A stretch of DNA of 64,000 nt. Origin: Clostridium sp. AM22-11AC. GTDB lineage: Bacteria; Bacillota; Clostridia; Lachnospirales; Lachnospiraceae. Made by a program: the position numbers and the translations under genes. The notes under the pieces were generated by a model, which had not been told where the DNA came from, searched no databases, and saw only the letters and a program-made list of their open reading frames with translations. This document shows, in pieces, positions 1 to 8,199 of the stretch. The stretch spans positions 1 to 64,000 of the forward strand of contig NZ_QUCM01000010.1 in assembly GCF_003473545.1 (NCBI RefSeq), given 5' to 3'. Positions within the stretch are counted from its first letter, which is position 1; every line of letters starts with the position of its first letter.

Positions 1-86
1 TTGATCTCCTCAAGTCCCATAATTGGAAGGTTTTTGTCATCTGTTTTAGGCATTTTGTTTACTGCCCACAGAATCTTCTGATCCAT
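1..86 (-). CDS. Probable diaminopropionate ammonia-lyase, 5' end only
   Basis: Only the first 28 codons are in the window; the gene runs off the left edge on the minus strand. The ATG at 84-86 is preceded by an AGGAGG ribosome binding site (about 93-99). The visible N-terminus contains an NKMPKTDDKNLPIMGLEE stretch, which resembles the start of clostridial YgeX-type PLP enzymes that split 2,3-diaminopropionate to pyruvate and ammonia. Such lyases are regular members of anaerobic purine-degradation clusters, and the next genes are members of that cluster. The call rests on a short N-terminus plus context. It lies 48 nt downstream of the regulator gene, so the two are probably co-transcribed. 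Confidence 0.5.
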   Translation of the reverse strand, partial: MDQKILWAVNKMPKTDDKNLPIMGLEEI

Positions 87-134
87 GTTACTTTATCCTC
101 CTTAAAATTTTTGGTTCTTAAAAATTTTTAGTTC

Positions 135-788
135 TTAAGATGATTTACGACTGTTTACGTCGATGTAACTGTACAGAGTAAATTTGGAAATTCCAAAATA
201 CTTGGAGACTTTGTCTCCTGATTTTGTTATGAGAAAAGCGCCTGCGTCATTCAAAAACTGGATGGCGGTTACTTTTTCTTCCTTATTCATAAGAGCTGCC
301 GGTTTTCCAATCAGAGCTACGGACTGTTCGATCAGGTTGTCCAGAAGATCATTTACATTGTGTACGATCTGTTCTGGCTGCTGTCTGGTATCACTTGGAT
401 CTTCTGTACTGATGAGAGCTTTAATGGATCTCTCAATGGTCATCAGACCGGTGATATCGTAGTTGATGGAAAAAATGTAATCCACAGCGGAATCCTCTGG
501 GTTTCTGATAAAAAACGTACTGGATTTTAAGATCTTACCGTTTGATGTGCGGGTAAGATAACCAAGATGGTCTTTCAGTGAAGCCGGATCCCTATGCAGG
601 GTTTCCAGAACTACCTTAGATGGTCCGTCGCCTTCACGCCGGTTGGTGATATGTCCGTTGTTGATGTGTACAACAGAGTGTTCCAGGTCGTGGCGCTTTA
701 AGTCGTGGATCACAATTTCGCAGTCTGGTCCGAACTGTCTTGCAAGGCCGTCTGCAATCTGTTCAAGCAAGCTAAGTGTGTATGCCAT
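135..788 (-). CDS. YheO/DauR-type transcriptional regulator
   Basis: 217 aa. The N-terminal half (about 5-115) looks like the YheO-like PAS domain (FGPDCEIVIHDL motif), which senses small molecules. The C-terminus (about 165-215) looks like a DauR-type helix-turn-helix (DAGAFLITKSGDKVSKYFGISKFTLYSYI). I chose the ATG at 786-788 because an AGGAGG site (about 793-799) sits just before it; the ATG 15 nt upstream has no such site. The gene is divergent from ssnA and same-strand with the putative lyase downstream, so it is the obvious candidate to control the purine island. The ligand is unknown. Confidence 0.85.
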   Translation of the reverse strand: MAYTLSLLEQIADGLARQFGPDCEIVIHDLKRHDLEHSVVHINNGHITNRREGDGPSKVVLETLHRDPASLKDHLGYLTRTSNGKILKSSTFFIRNPEDSAVDYIFSINYDITGLMTIERSIKALISTEDPSDTRQQPEQIVHNVNDLLDNLIEQSVALIGKPAALMNKEEKVTAIQFLNDAGAFLITKSGDKVSKYFGISKFTLYSYIDVNSRKSS

Positions 789-840
789 GAACAACCTCCT
801 CATTTCGGACTTTCATAATATGATATGGTAACTTTGTACA

Positions 841-875
841 ATAAACAATCTGCAAAACATTTTTGCGTTGTTTAT
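841..875. promoter_or_regulatory. Dyad in the leader of the regulator gene
   Basis: ATAAACAA (841-848) pairs with TTGTTTAT (868-875), and GCAAAA (852-857) pairs with TTTTGC (861-866). The dyad begins where transcription from the minus-strand promoter at 882-909 would start. It may be an autoregulatory operator or a 5' UTR hairpin. The symmetry is seen; the role is inferred. Confidence 0.5.
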
Positions 876-881
876 GATTAC

Positions 882-909
882 ATAATAGCACAAATAAAAC
901 AGATTGCAA
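882..909 (-). promoter_or_regulatory. Sigma-A promoter of the DauR-type regulator
   Basis: On the minus strand, TTGCAA (904-909) and TATTAT (882-887) are separated by 16 nt. The predicted start, near 875, is about 87 nt before the regulator ATG. Confidence 0.5.
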
Positions 910-960
910 TAGTTTTTTACAAAAAAATTTTGAATAACTAAAAAAAATTGTATTTTTCCC

Positions 961-989
961 TTGCAAATGGTATTTCCAGGTGTTAATAT
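961..989 (+). promoter_or_regulatory. Sigma-A promoter of ssnA
   Basis: TTGCAA (961-966), a 17-nt spacer and TAATAT (984-989). The predicted start near 996 lies between the upstream TTG of the open frame and the ATG at 1036, which supports 1036 as the true start of ssnA. Confidence 0.65.
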
Positions 990-1035
990 AAGAGTACGAC
1001 AACATTGTTATTATATAGGAAAAGGAGAGAGCCAT

Positions 1036-2367
1036 ATGTTGATCATTGGAAACGGACGTCTGGTTACAAGAGATGCCGGACAGCCATTTTTCGAAAATGG
1101 AGCAGTAGCAATTGACGGAACTACTATTAAGAAAGTAGGAACTCTGGAAGAGATCAAAAAGGAGTTTCCGGAAGCTGAGTTTGTAGACGCTAAGGGGGGC
1201 GTTATCATGCCGGCTTTCATTAATACACATGAGCATATCTACAGTGCAATGGCAAGAGGCTTAAGCATTAAAGGATATGATCCTCACGGATTTTTAGATA
1301 TCTTAGACGGATTATGGTGGACCATCGACCGCCATCTGACCAATGAGCAGACCCGTCAGAGCGCAAGAGTTACTTTCATCGACAGTATCAAGAACGGTGT
1401 TACCACTGTATTTGACCATCATGCAAGCTTTGGCCAGATCAAGGACAGCCTGTTTGCCATCGAAGATGCTGCAAAAGAATTTGGTGTAAGAGCCTGTCTG
1501 TGTTATGAAGTATCTGACCGTGACGGTATGGACAAGTCCAGAGAAGCTGTATTAGAGAATGCAAGATGGATCAAGCATGCATTAGCAGATGATACAGATA
1601 TGTTTGCTGGTATGATGGGTATGCATGCACAGTTTACCATTTCAGATGAGACAATGGAATTTGCTGCAGCAAACAAACCAGATGAAGTTGGATATCATAT
1701 CCATGTTGCAGAAGGTATCGAAGATCTTCATGACTGCTTACATAAATATGGAAAGCGCATTGTAGACCGTTTATACGACTGCAATATCTTAGGAAGCAAG
1801 ACTTTACTTGGCCACTGTATCTATGTAAACCCACATGAGATGGAACTGATCAAGGCAACTGATACTATGGTAGTACACAACCCTGAGTCTAACATGGGTA
1901 ATGCCTGCGGATGCCCTCCAACCATGGAGATCGTTCACAGAGGTATCTTGACAGGTCTTGGAACAGATGGTTATACACAGGATGTTCTGGAGTCTTATAA
2001 GGTAGCAAATGTACTTCACAAGCATCATCTGTGTGACGCAAATGCAGCATGGGGCGAAGTTCCTCAGATGCTCTTTGAAGGAAATGCTAAGATCGCAAAC
2101 CGCTACTTCAAGAAGCAGTTAGGCGTATTAAAAGAAGGCGCAGCAGCAGATGTGATCGTTACAGATTATGTACCGAGAACACCTATGGATGCTTCTAATA
2201 TCAACAGCCACATCTTATTCGGTATGACCGGACGCAGCGTTGTTACCACAGTCTGCAACGGTAAAGTCTTAATGAAAGACAGAGAGCTGATCGGAATTGA
2301 TGAAGAGAAGGTTCTTTACGAAGTAAGAGAAGAGGCTAAGAAGCTGGAACGTTCCATTAACGGTTAA
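1036..2367 (+). CDS. ssnA: SsnA-type aminohydrolase (amidohydrolase superfamily)
   Basis: 443 aa. Resembles the SsnA family, relatives of chlorohydrolases and guanine/cytosine deaminases that remove amino groups from heterocycles in a cytosolic metal site. Visible metal ligands include the NTHEH motif (about residues 62-66), HIHVAEG (about 223) and LGTDGYTQD (about 317-325). The start is the ATG at 1036, preceded by GGAGAG; the upstream in-frame TTG at 961 is part of the -35 box. In E. coli and gut anaerobes SsnA sits with ygfK, hyuA and xdh in the purine-degradation cluster, as here. The exact substrate is not proven in this family. Confidence 0.9.
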   Translation: MLIIGNGRLVTRDAGQPFFENGAVAIDGTTIKKVGTLEEIKKEFPEAEFVDAKGGVIMPAFINTHEHIYSAMARGLSIKGYDPHGFLDILDGLWWTIDRHLTNEQTRQSARVTFIDSIKNGVTTVFDHHASFGQIKDSLFAIEDAAKEFGVRACLCYEVSDRDGMDKSREAVLENARWIKHALADDTDMFAGMMGMHAQFTISDETMEFAAANKPDEVGYHIHVAEGIEDLHDCLHKYGKRIVDRLYDCNILGSKTLLGHCIYVNPHEMELIKATDTMVVHNPESNMGNACGCPPTMEIVHRGILTGLGTDGYTQDVLESYKVANVLHKHHLCDANAAWGEVPQMLFEGNAKIANRYFKKQLGVLKEGAAADVIVTDYVPRTPMDASNINSHILFGMTGRSVVTTVCNGKVLMKDRELIGIDEEKVLYEVREEAKKLERSING

Positions 2368-2369
2368 TA

Positions 2370-2536
2370 ATGTAAATGTTACAGTTCAACCATGCCATCT
2401 TCTTGTTTCCATATTCATGAAAACAAGAGGCTTGGTGGATCCACCATATGCTGATTTGAACAAGAAAGTGTTTATGCAAGCGAACTTGCAACACGCTTTC
2501 TCATTCAAATCAGCGCATGGTTGAACTGATGTAAAT
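2370..2536. repeat. Palindromic MITE-like element with 8-bp flanking direct repeats
   Basis: The 14-nt arms CAGTTCAACCATGC (2382-2395) and GCATGGTTGAACTG (2515-2528) are perfect inverted repeats. Inside are TCTTGTTT/AAAACAAGA (about 2400-2427), the palindrome GGTGGATCCACC (2434-2445) and a long stem, GCTGATTTGAA (2450-2460)/TTCAAATCAGC, ending in GCAAG-CGAA-CTTGC (2476-2489). ATGTAAAT occurs on both sides, at 2370-2377 and 2529-2536, like a target-site duplication. There is no T-run, so it is not a standard terminator. It could be a non-autonomous mobile palindrome or a structured RNA. No coding capacity is seen. Confidence 0.6.
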
Positions 2537-2545
2537 TAATTAGTA

Positions 2546-2688
2546 ATAGCCGATTACAGGGCGGCGGGAAAACAGCACACCGGAATATCCGGGCGGCTGA
2601 GCCGTTGAAAGATAAAAACTGGCTTCTGCAAAGATACAAAAATTTTGCAGAAGCCCCCCTACGGTGCTGGGACCTGATCGGGTGCTAT
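2546..2688 (+). ncRNA. Multi-stem leader of ygfK, candidate Moco-type riboswitch
   Basis: An outer stem pairs ATAGC (2546-2550), CGAT and AGG with CCT, ATCG and GCTAT (2684-2688). A second stem pairs CAGCAC (2573-2578) with GTGCTG (2664-2669). Enclosed hairpins are CCGGA-ATA-TCCGG (2580-2592), CGGC-TGA-GCCG (2594-2604) and a long GGCTTCTGCAAA/TTTGCAGAAGCC stem (2621-2655). The closing arm ends a few bases before the AGGAGG of ygfK (2694-2699), so folding could control translation. Size, architecture and position before a gene linked to a molybdoenzyme fit the Moco/Tuco riboswitch class. I cannot align it to the family model, so the class is inferred and the structure is seen. Confidence 0.5.
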
Positions 2689-2708
2689 ATATAAGGAGGA
2701 AATAGAAT

Positions 2709-5696
2709 ATGAGCGATATTATGACACCCATTCCCTTTGGAAAAATGATGAACTGGATCCTGGAGGAACACAAGAAAGGCGCGATCTTCGGCATCAGAAG
2801 ACCTTTTGTTGCAGATCAGAGCAAGAAATATGAGATCTTTGGACGTACATTAGAGACACCTTTCGGACCTGCTGCAGGACCACACACCCAGCTGACCCAG
2901 AATATTGTAGCTGCTTATGTGGCAGGAAGCCGCTTCTTTGAATTAAAGACAGTTCAGAAGTTAGATGGTGAAGACCTTCCGGTAGCAAAGCCATGTATCA
3001 AGGCTGATGATGAGTGCTACAACTGTGAATGGTCCACTGAGCTTTATGTGCCGCAGGCATATGATGAGTACGTGAAAGCATGGTTTGCCTGTAAAGTATT
3101 AGCTAAGGAATATGGCCTTGGCTCTATGGACGGCTTCCAGTTTAATATGTCCGTTGGTTATGACCTGGACGGCATCAAACTGGAAAAGGTAGACCGTTTT
3201 ATTGAAGGAATGAAGGATGCTTCTGCAGCACCTATTTTTAATGAGTGCCGTCAGTGGCTGTTAGATAACCTGGATCGTTTTGATAACCTGACAAAAGAGG
3301 ATGTTGAAAGTATCTCCCCTGAAATCTGCAACTGTGCAACTCTCTCCACTCTGCACGGATGTCCTCCACAGGAGATCGAGCGTATCGCAAGCTATCTGCT
3401 CACTGAGAAGAAAGTACATACCTTTATCAAGTGCAATCCAACTCTGTTAGGATATGAGTATGCAAGAAAATTAATGGATGACATGGGCTATGATTATGTA
3501 GCGTTCGGTGACTTCCATTTCAGAGATGACCTTCAGTACACAGATGCAGTTCCAATGTTACAGAGACTGCAGAAGCTGGCAGATGAGAAGGGACTGGAAT
3601 TTGGTGTTAAGATCACAAATACCTTCCCTGTTGATGTAAAACAGAATGAACTTCCAAGTGAAGAAATGTACATGTCCGGTAAGTCTTTATACGCTCTGTC
3701 CATGTCTGTTGCACAGAAACTGGCAAAAGACTTTGACGGAAAACTGCGTATTTCCTACTCCGGCGGTGCTGATTACTTTAATATCACAAAGATCGTAGAC
3801 GCTGGTATCTGGCCTGTAACCATGGCAACTACCATGTTAAAGCCAGGCGGCTATGAAAGATTAGAGCAGATCGGACAGTTATTTAAGGCAAAAGAAGCAG
3901 CAGCTTTCGCTGGCGTAAGCGCAGAGAAGGTAGAAGCTATGGTAGAGGCTGCAAAGTCTGACAAACACCATGTAAAGGCTGTTAAGCCGCTTCCATCCAG
4001 AAAGGTGAAAAAGCCGGTTCCGTTAACAGACTGCTTTATCGCTCCATGTCAGGAAGGATGCCCGATCCATCAGGATATCACCCGTTACATGCAGTTGGCA
4101 GGTGAAGGAAAGTACGAAGAAGCATTAAAGGTTATCTTAAACAAGAACCCGCTTCCATTTATCACCGGTACCATCTGTGCGCACAACTGTATGAGCAAAT
4201 GTACCAGAAACTTCTACGAGGCTTCTGTAAATATCCGCAGAACCAAGTTAGAGTCTGCACAGGGCGGAATTGATGCTGTTATGGCAGCATTAAAGGCACC
4301 TGCAGTTACTTCTGATAAGAAGGCAGCTGTAGTAGGCGGCGGCCCTGCTGGTCTGGCAGCTGCATACTTCCTTGCAAAGGGCGGTATGAAGGTTACTGTA
4401 TTTGAGAAGGCAGAAAAGATGGGCGGCGTTGTACGCAATGTGATCCCAGGCTTCCGTATTTCCCACGAAGCAATCGATCATGACGTTGAGCTGGTTCGTG
4501 CTATGGGTGCAGAGCTGGTAAACGGCAAAGAGATCACTTCTGTTGATGAATTAAAGAAAGAATATGACTACGTTGTACTGGCAGTTGGTGCTTCTGAACC
4601 AGGCAGACTGAGACTGGAAGCTGGCGAGACCATGAACGCATTAGAGTTCCTGGCACAGTTTAAGGCAACTGACGGCAAGGTAGATTTAGGCAAGAACGTT
4701 GTTGTTATCGGTGGCGGTAACACAGCTATGGATACTGCAAGAGCTGCAAAGCGCAATGCAGGCGTAGAAAAGGTATCCCTGGTTTACAGAAGAACCAAGA
4801 GATATATGCCAGCTGATGAAGAAGAGTTAGTAATGGCAATTGATGACGGCGTAGAGTTTGCAGAGCTGTTAGCACCTGTTAAACTGGAAAATGGCGAACT
4901 GATCTGCCGCAAGATGCAGTTAGGTGATTACGATGCAAGCGGAAGAAGAAGCGTTGTTGAGACTGAGGAGATCGTTAAGATCGCTGCTGACACTGTGATC
5001 GCAGCTGTTGGTGAGAAGGTTCCAGGCGCATTCTACGAAGCAAATGGTATCGCTGTAGACGAAAAGAAGCGTCCAGTTGTTGACCACAACACTCTGGAGA
5101 CCTCTGTAAAGGGCGTTTATGTTGCCGGCGATGGTCTCTTTGGACCAGCTACTGTTGTAGAAGGCATCAGAGATGGTAAGAAAGCAGCAGAAGCTATTAT
5201 CGGAAGAGATTTATCTGAGGATATCTTCAAGATGGCTGATGCTGAGGTTGTTTACGGACGTAAGGGCAAACTGTCTGAGGAGAATGAAGAGTCTGACAGC
5301 AGAAGATGTCTCTCCTGCAACAGCATCTGCGAAAACTGCGTAGAGGTATGCCCGAACAGAGCAAACGTAACCTTAACAGTACCTGGCATGGACAAACATC
5401 AGGTGATCCATGTAGATTATATGTGTAATGAATGTGGCAACTGCCGCAGCTTCTGCCCATGGGACAGCGCTCCATATCTTGACAAGTTCACCTTATTTGC
5501 AAATGAAGCAGATATGGAAAACAGCAAGAACCAGGGCTTCACGGTTCTTGATGCAGCAGCAGGAACCTGTAAGGTACGTTTAGCAGGCAATGTAATTGAT
5601 TACACAGTTGGAACTGCAAATGAGAATGTTCCGGATGGAATTCAGAAGATCATTAAGACTGTAATTTCTGATTACAGCTATCTGCTGATCGGTTAA
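2709..5696 (+). CDS. ygfK: YgfK-type selenate-reductase-like flavin/Fe-S oxidoreductase
   Basis: 995 aa, close to the roughly 1030 aa of E. coli YgfK. Order: a dihydroorotate-dehydrogenase-like barrel (about 1-420); a GltD-like Fe-S segment with CQEGCPIHQDITRYMQ (about 445) and CAHNCMSKCTRNF (about 490); an FAD motif VVGGGPAGLAAAYF (about 540); an NAD(P)H motif VVIGGGNTAMDTARAA (about 665); and two 4Fe-4S clusters, CLSCNSICENCVEVCP (about 867) and CNECGNCRSFCP (about 908). It probably passes electrons between NAD(P)H, flavin and Fe-S partners. In this island it is a likely partner of xanthine dehydrogenase, which lacks its own FAD subunit; that link is inferred. ATG 2709 follows AGGAGG. It is preceded by an unusual structured leader. 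Confidence 0.92.
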   Translation: MSDIMTPIPFGKMMNWILEEHKKGAIFGIRRPFVADQSKKYEIFGRTLETPFGPAAGPHTQLTQNIVAAYVAGSRFFELKTVQKLDGEDLPVAKPCIKADDECYNCEWSTELYVPQAYDEYVKAWFACKVLAKEYGLGSMDGFQFNMSVGYDLDGIKLEKVDRFIEGMKDASAAPIFNECRQWLLDNLDRFDNLTKEDVESISPEICNCATLSTLHGCPPQEIERIASYLLTEKKVHTFIKCNPTLLGYEYARKLMDDMGYDYVAFGDFHFRDDLQYTDAVPMLQRLQKLADEKGLEFGVKITNTFPVDVKQNELPSEEMYMSGKSLYALSMSVAQKLAKDFDGKLRISYSGGADYFNITKIVDAGIWPVTMATTMLKPGGYERLEQIGQLFKAKEAAAFAGVSAEKVEAMVEAAKSDKHHVKAVKPLPSRKVKKPVPLTDCFIAPCQEGCPIHQDITRYMQLAGEGKYEEALKVILNKNPLPFITGTICAHNCMSKCTRNFYEASVNIRRTKLESAQGGIDAVMAALKAPAVTSDKKAAVVGGGPAGLAAAYFLAKGGMKVTVFEKAEKMGGVVRNVIPGFRISHEAIDHDVELVRAMGAELVNGKEITSVDELKKEYDYVVLAVGASEPGRLRLEAGETMNALEFLAQFKATDGKVDLGKNVVVIGGGNTAMDTARAAKRNAGVEKVSLVYRRTKRYMPADEEELVMAIDDGVEFAELLAPVKLENGELICRKMQLGDYDASGRRSVVETEEIVKIAADTVIAAVGEKVPGAFYEANGIAVDEKKRPVVDHNTLETSVKGVYVAGDGLFGPATVVEGIRDGKKAAEAIIGRDLSEDIFKMADAEVVYGRKGKLSEENEESDSRRCLSCNSICENCVEVCPNRANVTLTVPGMDKHQVIHVDYMCNECGNCRSFCPWDSAPYLDKFTLFANEADMENSKNQGFTVLDAAAGTCKVRLAGNVIDYTVGTANENVPDGIQKIIKTVISDYSYLLIG

Positions 5697-5709
5697 TTTT
5701 ATAAAAGAA

Positions 5710-5757
5710 AAAAACTTCGGGGCGTGGCTTTTTGGTCATGCCCTAGAGGTTTTTTCA
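5710..5757 (+). terminator. Rho-independent terminator after ygfK
   Basis: A hairpin pairs the AAAAAC...GGGGCGTG arm with CATGCCCTAGAGG and is followed by TTTTTT (about 5749-5755). It would end ygfK transcripts or attenuate read-through to the DUF3343 gene. Confidence 0.7.
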
Positions 5758-5778
5758 CAAGCCATTAATGAAGGTTCC

Positions 5779-5794
5779 GCCTGCGTAAGCAGGC
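5779..5794 (+). other. GNRA-loop hairpin before the DUF3343 gene
   Basis: GCCTGC-GTAA-GCAGGC is a perfect 6-bp stem with a GTAA loop. It lies 55 nt before the DUF3343 ATG. No T-run follows, so it is more likely a stability or leader element than a terminator. Confidence 0.4.
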
Positions 5795-5848
5795 AGTGAA
5801 GCATGTCAGCATGTGTACGTGTGGATCTGAGCGAGAGAGGAAGATAAC

Positions 5849-6088
5849 ATGCCCAGAGAAAAGACAATGAAGGTGGTATTTGCATTTCCAACTACCACAA
5901 TGGCAATGAAAATGGAAGCAGCTGCAAAAGCAAAAGAGGCTCCGGGACGTCTGATCCCGGTTCCAAGGCAGATCAGCGCAGGCTGTGGAATGGCCTGGTG
6001 CGCACCGGTTGCGGACAGAGTTTCTCTGGAGCAGCTGATCGCTACGGAACAGATCGTAACAGAGGGCTGCTATGAGCTGTTATTATAA
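5849..6088 (+). CDS. DUF3343 protein, putative Se/S carrier-like
   Basis: 79 aa. It has the family pattern of an N-terminal VVFAFPTTTMAMKME strand-helix and a RLIPVPRQISAGCGMAW motif with a single conserved cysteine (about residue 46). DUF3343 proteins are described as putative selenium/sulfur carriers and often sit beside selenium-dependent molybdenum hydroxylases, so it may help mature the xanthine dehydrogenase nearby; this is inference. ATG 5849 has a GAGAGG site 8 nt upstream; the next ATG (5867) is possible. The amidohydrolase gene starts 15 nt downstream, so the two are an operon. Confidence 0.85.
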   Translation: MPREKTMKVVFAFPTTTMAMKMEAAAKAKEAPGRLIPVPRQISAGCGMAWCAPVADRVSLEQLIATEQIVTEGCYELLL

Positions 6089-6103
6089 AGGAGGCTGGAT
6101 AAT

Positions 6104-7486
6104 ATGAGACAGATCATTAAAAACGGAACTATAGTCACAGGAAGCGGAAGTTTTCCTGCAGATATCCTCATTGATGGGGAAAAGATCGCGGCTACAGGTA
6201 CAGCTGAAGAGATTAAAAAACTGGCACAGCCGGGAGATAAGGAGATCGATGCATCTGGATGCCTGATTTTCCCTGGATTTATTGATGCACATACCCATTT
6301 CGACCTGCATGTGGCAGGAACTGTAACAGCAGATGATTTTGCTACCGGTACAAAGGCTGCTTTAAAAGGCGGTACTACTACCATTATCGATTTTGGAACC
6401 CAGTATCCGGGAGAAACACTGGCAGAAGGCTTAAAGAACTGGCATGAAAAGGCAGATGGAAAGTGTTCCTGCGATTACAGCTTCCATATGTCTATTACAG
6501 ACTGGAACCCTTCTGTTTCCAAAGAAGTCCAGGATATGATGGATGAAGGAATTACTTCTTTTAAACTGTATATGACTTATGATACCCAGGTAGATGATAA
6601 GACCTTATTTGAGATCTTACAGAGATTAAAAGAGACTGGCGGTATCACCGGTGTACACTGTGAAAACAGCGGTATGATTGCAGCTTTACAGGAAGAAGCA
6701 AAGGCAGCAGGAAAAATGGGTGTTTCCAGCCATCCAAAGACCAGACCGGTAGCTGCGGAAGCAGAAGCAATTGGAAGACTGTTACGTCTGGCAGAAGTAG
6801 CAGATGTTCCTGTAGTTGTAGTGCATCTGACCTGTAAAGAAGGATATGATGTGATTGCACAGGCCCGCAAGAGAGGACAGAAGGTTTATGTGGAGACCTG
6901 TCCACAGTATCTGCTGATGGATGACAGTCTTTATGAACTTCCTGGCTTTGAAAGTGCAAAATATGTGTGCGCGCCGCCTTTAAGAAAGAAAGAAGACCAG
7001 GACTGCTTGTGGAAAGGTCTGGCAGACGGTACCATCCAGACTGTTTCTACTGACCACTGCAGCTTTACCACAGAGCAGAAGAAGTTAGGAGAAGGCGACT
7101 TTACCAAGATCCCAGGCGGTATGCCGGGTGCTGAGACAAGAGGGACTTTGATCTATACTTACGGTGTAGATAAGGGTCGTATCACAAAAGAAGATATGTG
7201 TCGCGTTCTGTCTGAAAATCCTGCAAAACTGTATGGCTTATACCCGAGAAAGGGCGTGATCGCTCCAGGAAGTGACGCAGACCTTGTGATCATGCGTACA
7301 GGTGTAGAAGATGTGATCACAGCCAAAGATCAGGTCCAGAATGTAGATTATGCACCATTTGAAGGTACAAAAGTGACCGGAAGAGTGGAAAGCGTGTTCT
7401 TACGTGGACTTCAGGCTGTAAAGGACGGAAAAGTGGTAGAAGAGAAGAAGGGCGAGTTCCTGAAGAGAGGAAAATATGCTCTGTAA
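6104..7486 (+). CDS. hydA: Dihydropyrimidinase/hydantoinase-like amidohydrolase
   Basis: 460 aa, the normal length for D-hydantoinase/dihydropyrimidinase. Metal site residues are visible: the HTHFD motif (about 62-66), FKLYMTYD (about 150), whose lysine would be carbamylated, VVVHLTCKEG (about 238) and VSTDHCSF (about 311-318). These cytosolic enzymes open cyclic amides, which would suit ring cleavage of a purine-derived intermediate here; E. coli HyuA in the homologous cluster is related. RBS GGAGG precedes ATG 6104. The ORF ends before a strong terminator, closing the + strand operon of the island. Confidence 0.9.
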   Translation: MRQIIKNGTIVTGSGSFPADILIDGEKIAATGTAEEIKKLAQPGDKEIDASGCLIFPGFIDAHTHFDLHVAGTVTADDFATGTKAALKGGTTTIIDFGTQYPGETLAEGLKNWHEKADGKCSCDYSFHMSITDWNPSVSKEVQDMMDEGITSFKLYMTYDTQVDDKTLFEILQRLKETGGITGVHCENSGMIAALQEEAKAAGKMGVSSHPKTRPVAAEAEAIGRLLRLAEVADVPVVVVHLTCKEGYDVIAQARKRGQKVYVETCPQYLLMDDSLYELPGFESAKYVCAPPLRKKEDQDCLWKGLADGTIQTVSTDHCSFTTEQKKLGEGDFTKIPGGMPGAETRGTLIYTYGVDKGRITKEDMCRVLSENPAKLYGLYPRKGVIAPGSDADLVIMRTGVEDVITAKDQVQNVDYAPFEGTKVTGRVESVFLRGLQAVKDGKVVEEKKGEFLKRGKYAL

Positions 7487-7501
7487 AATAGAGTGAGTGA
7501 G

Positions 7502-7549
7502 AAAACGGGCTCTGGCAGCTGACTAATGTGGCTGCCGGGCCCGTTTTTT
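7502..7549 (+). terminator. Strong terminator after hydA
   Basis: AAAACGGGC and GGCAGC pair with GCTGCC and GCCCGTTTTTT, forming a long GC-rich hairpin followed by six T residues. Confidence 0.9.
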
Positions 7550-7565
7550 GTTATGGCAGTTGACT

Positions 7566-7703
7566 TTCTCCGCCTGGCGGCGGGAAAGCGTGTGTATATG
7601 CACGCAAGCCCGTCAGCAGCTGGGAAATTGCAAGTCTTCCGCCAACAGCGGAAAAATCCTGAGTATATGCACGAAACCCCGCTGCCGGGCGGGGTTCCAA
7701 TGC
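7566..7703. repeat. Imperfect 69-nt tandem repeat with hairpins
   Basis: Two diverged copies lie side by side, offset by 69 nt. Each has a CTCCGCC/TTCCGCC start with a small hairpin, a GGAAA/GGAAAA step, an identical TATATGCACG core (7595-7604 and 7664-7673) and a CCCG...GGG end that can fold. They lie between convergent hydA and the ferredoxin gene. No protein is evident. It may be a family of intergenic repeats. Confidence 0.5.
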
Positions 7704-7708
7704 TATAT

Positions 7709-8197
7709 TTATCTCACTTTCGTAAAAATTCCTCGCAAATCATAGATTGCATGCCGTGGACATTTCACTGCACACATACCGCAGCTTAAGCAGGATGCTT
7801 CATCAATCACTGCGCAGTTGTCTTCTACGTGGATGGCACTGGCAGTACAGGTCTTTTCGCAGATGCCGCAGCCGATACAGCTGACGGCACAGACACCTCT
7901 TGCGTCTTTGCCTTTATCTTTGTTGGAACATTTAACAGCAATGGTATTGGCACAGTCGTGTAAGTGGATGATGTGCTGAGGACATTCTCTGGTGCAGCGT
8001 CCGCAGGCGATACATTTTTCTTCATCTACTTCAGCTACGCCATGTTCATTCAGATGGATGGCACCGAATTTACAGCTTTCTACACATTTTCCGCAGGCGA
8101 TACAGCCATAGGAACAGCTGGAGCCTTCTGTTACATGACATCCGCCGTTGCAGGCTACAAAAGCAGAACGATATGGAAATTTCTTTTTAACAGCCAT
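7709..8197 (-). CDS. Polyferredoxin with four 4Fe-4S clusters
   Basis: 162 aa, cysteine-rich. Visible motifs include CIACGKCVESC (about 32-42), CIACGRCTREC (about 62-72), CIGCGICEKTC (about 107-117) and CLSCGMCAVKCP (about 138-149), plus extra N-terminal cysteines (CNGGCHVTEGSSC). This resembles RnfB-like ferredoxin modules without a membrane segment. It starts 2 nt after the xanthine dehydrogenase stop on the same strand, so they form one operon, and it probably serves as the electron acceptor of that enzyme. ATG 8195-8197 lies next to a GGAG site inside the end of xdh. Confidence 0.88.
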   Translation of the reverse strand: MAVKKKFPYRSAFVACNGGCHVTEGSSCSYGCIACGKCVESCKFGAIHLNEHGVAEVDEEKCIACGRCTRECPQHIIHLHDCANTIAVKCSNKDKGKDARGVCAVSCIGCGICEKTCTASAIHVEDNCAVIDEASCLSCGMCAVKCPRHAIYDLRGIFTKVR

Positions 8198-8199
8198 GA

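Noticed and set aside
2540..2794. Minus-strand open frame before and inside ygfK
   Set aside because: It is antisense to the structured leader and the ygfK start; no promoter or Shine-Dalgarno supports it.
7526..7789. Open reading frame downstream of hydA
   Set aside because: It runs through a terminator and a tandem repeat and into the antisense of the ferredoxin gene, and has no ribosome binding site.
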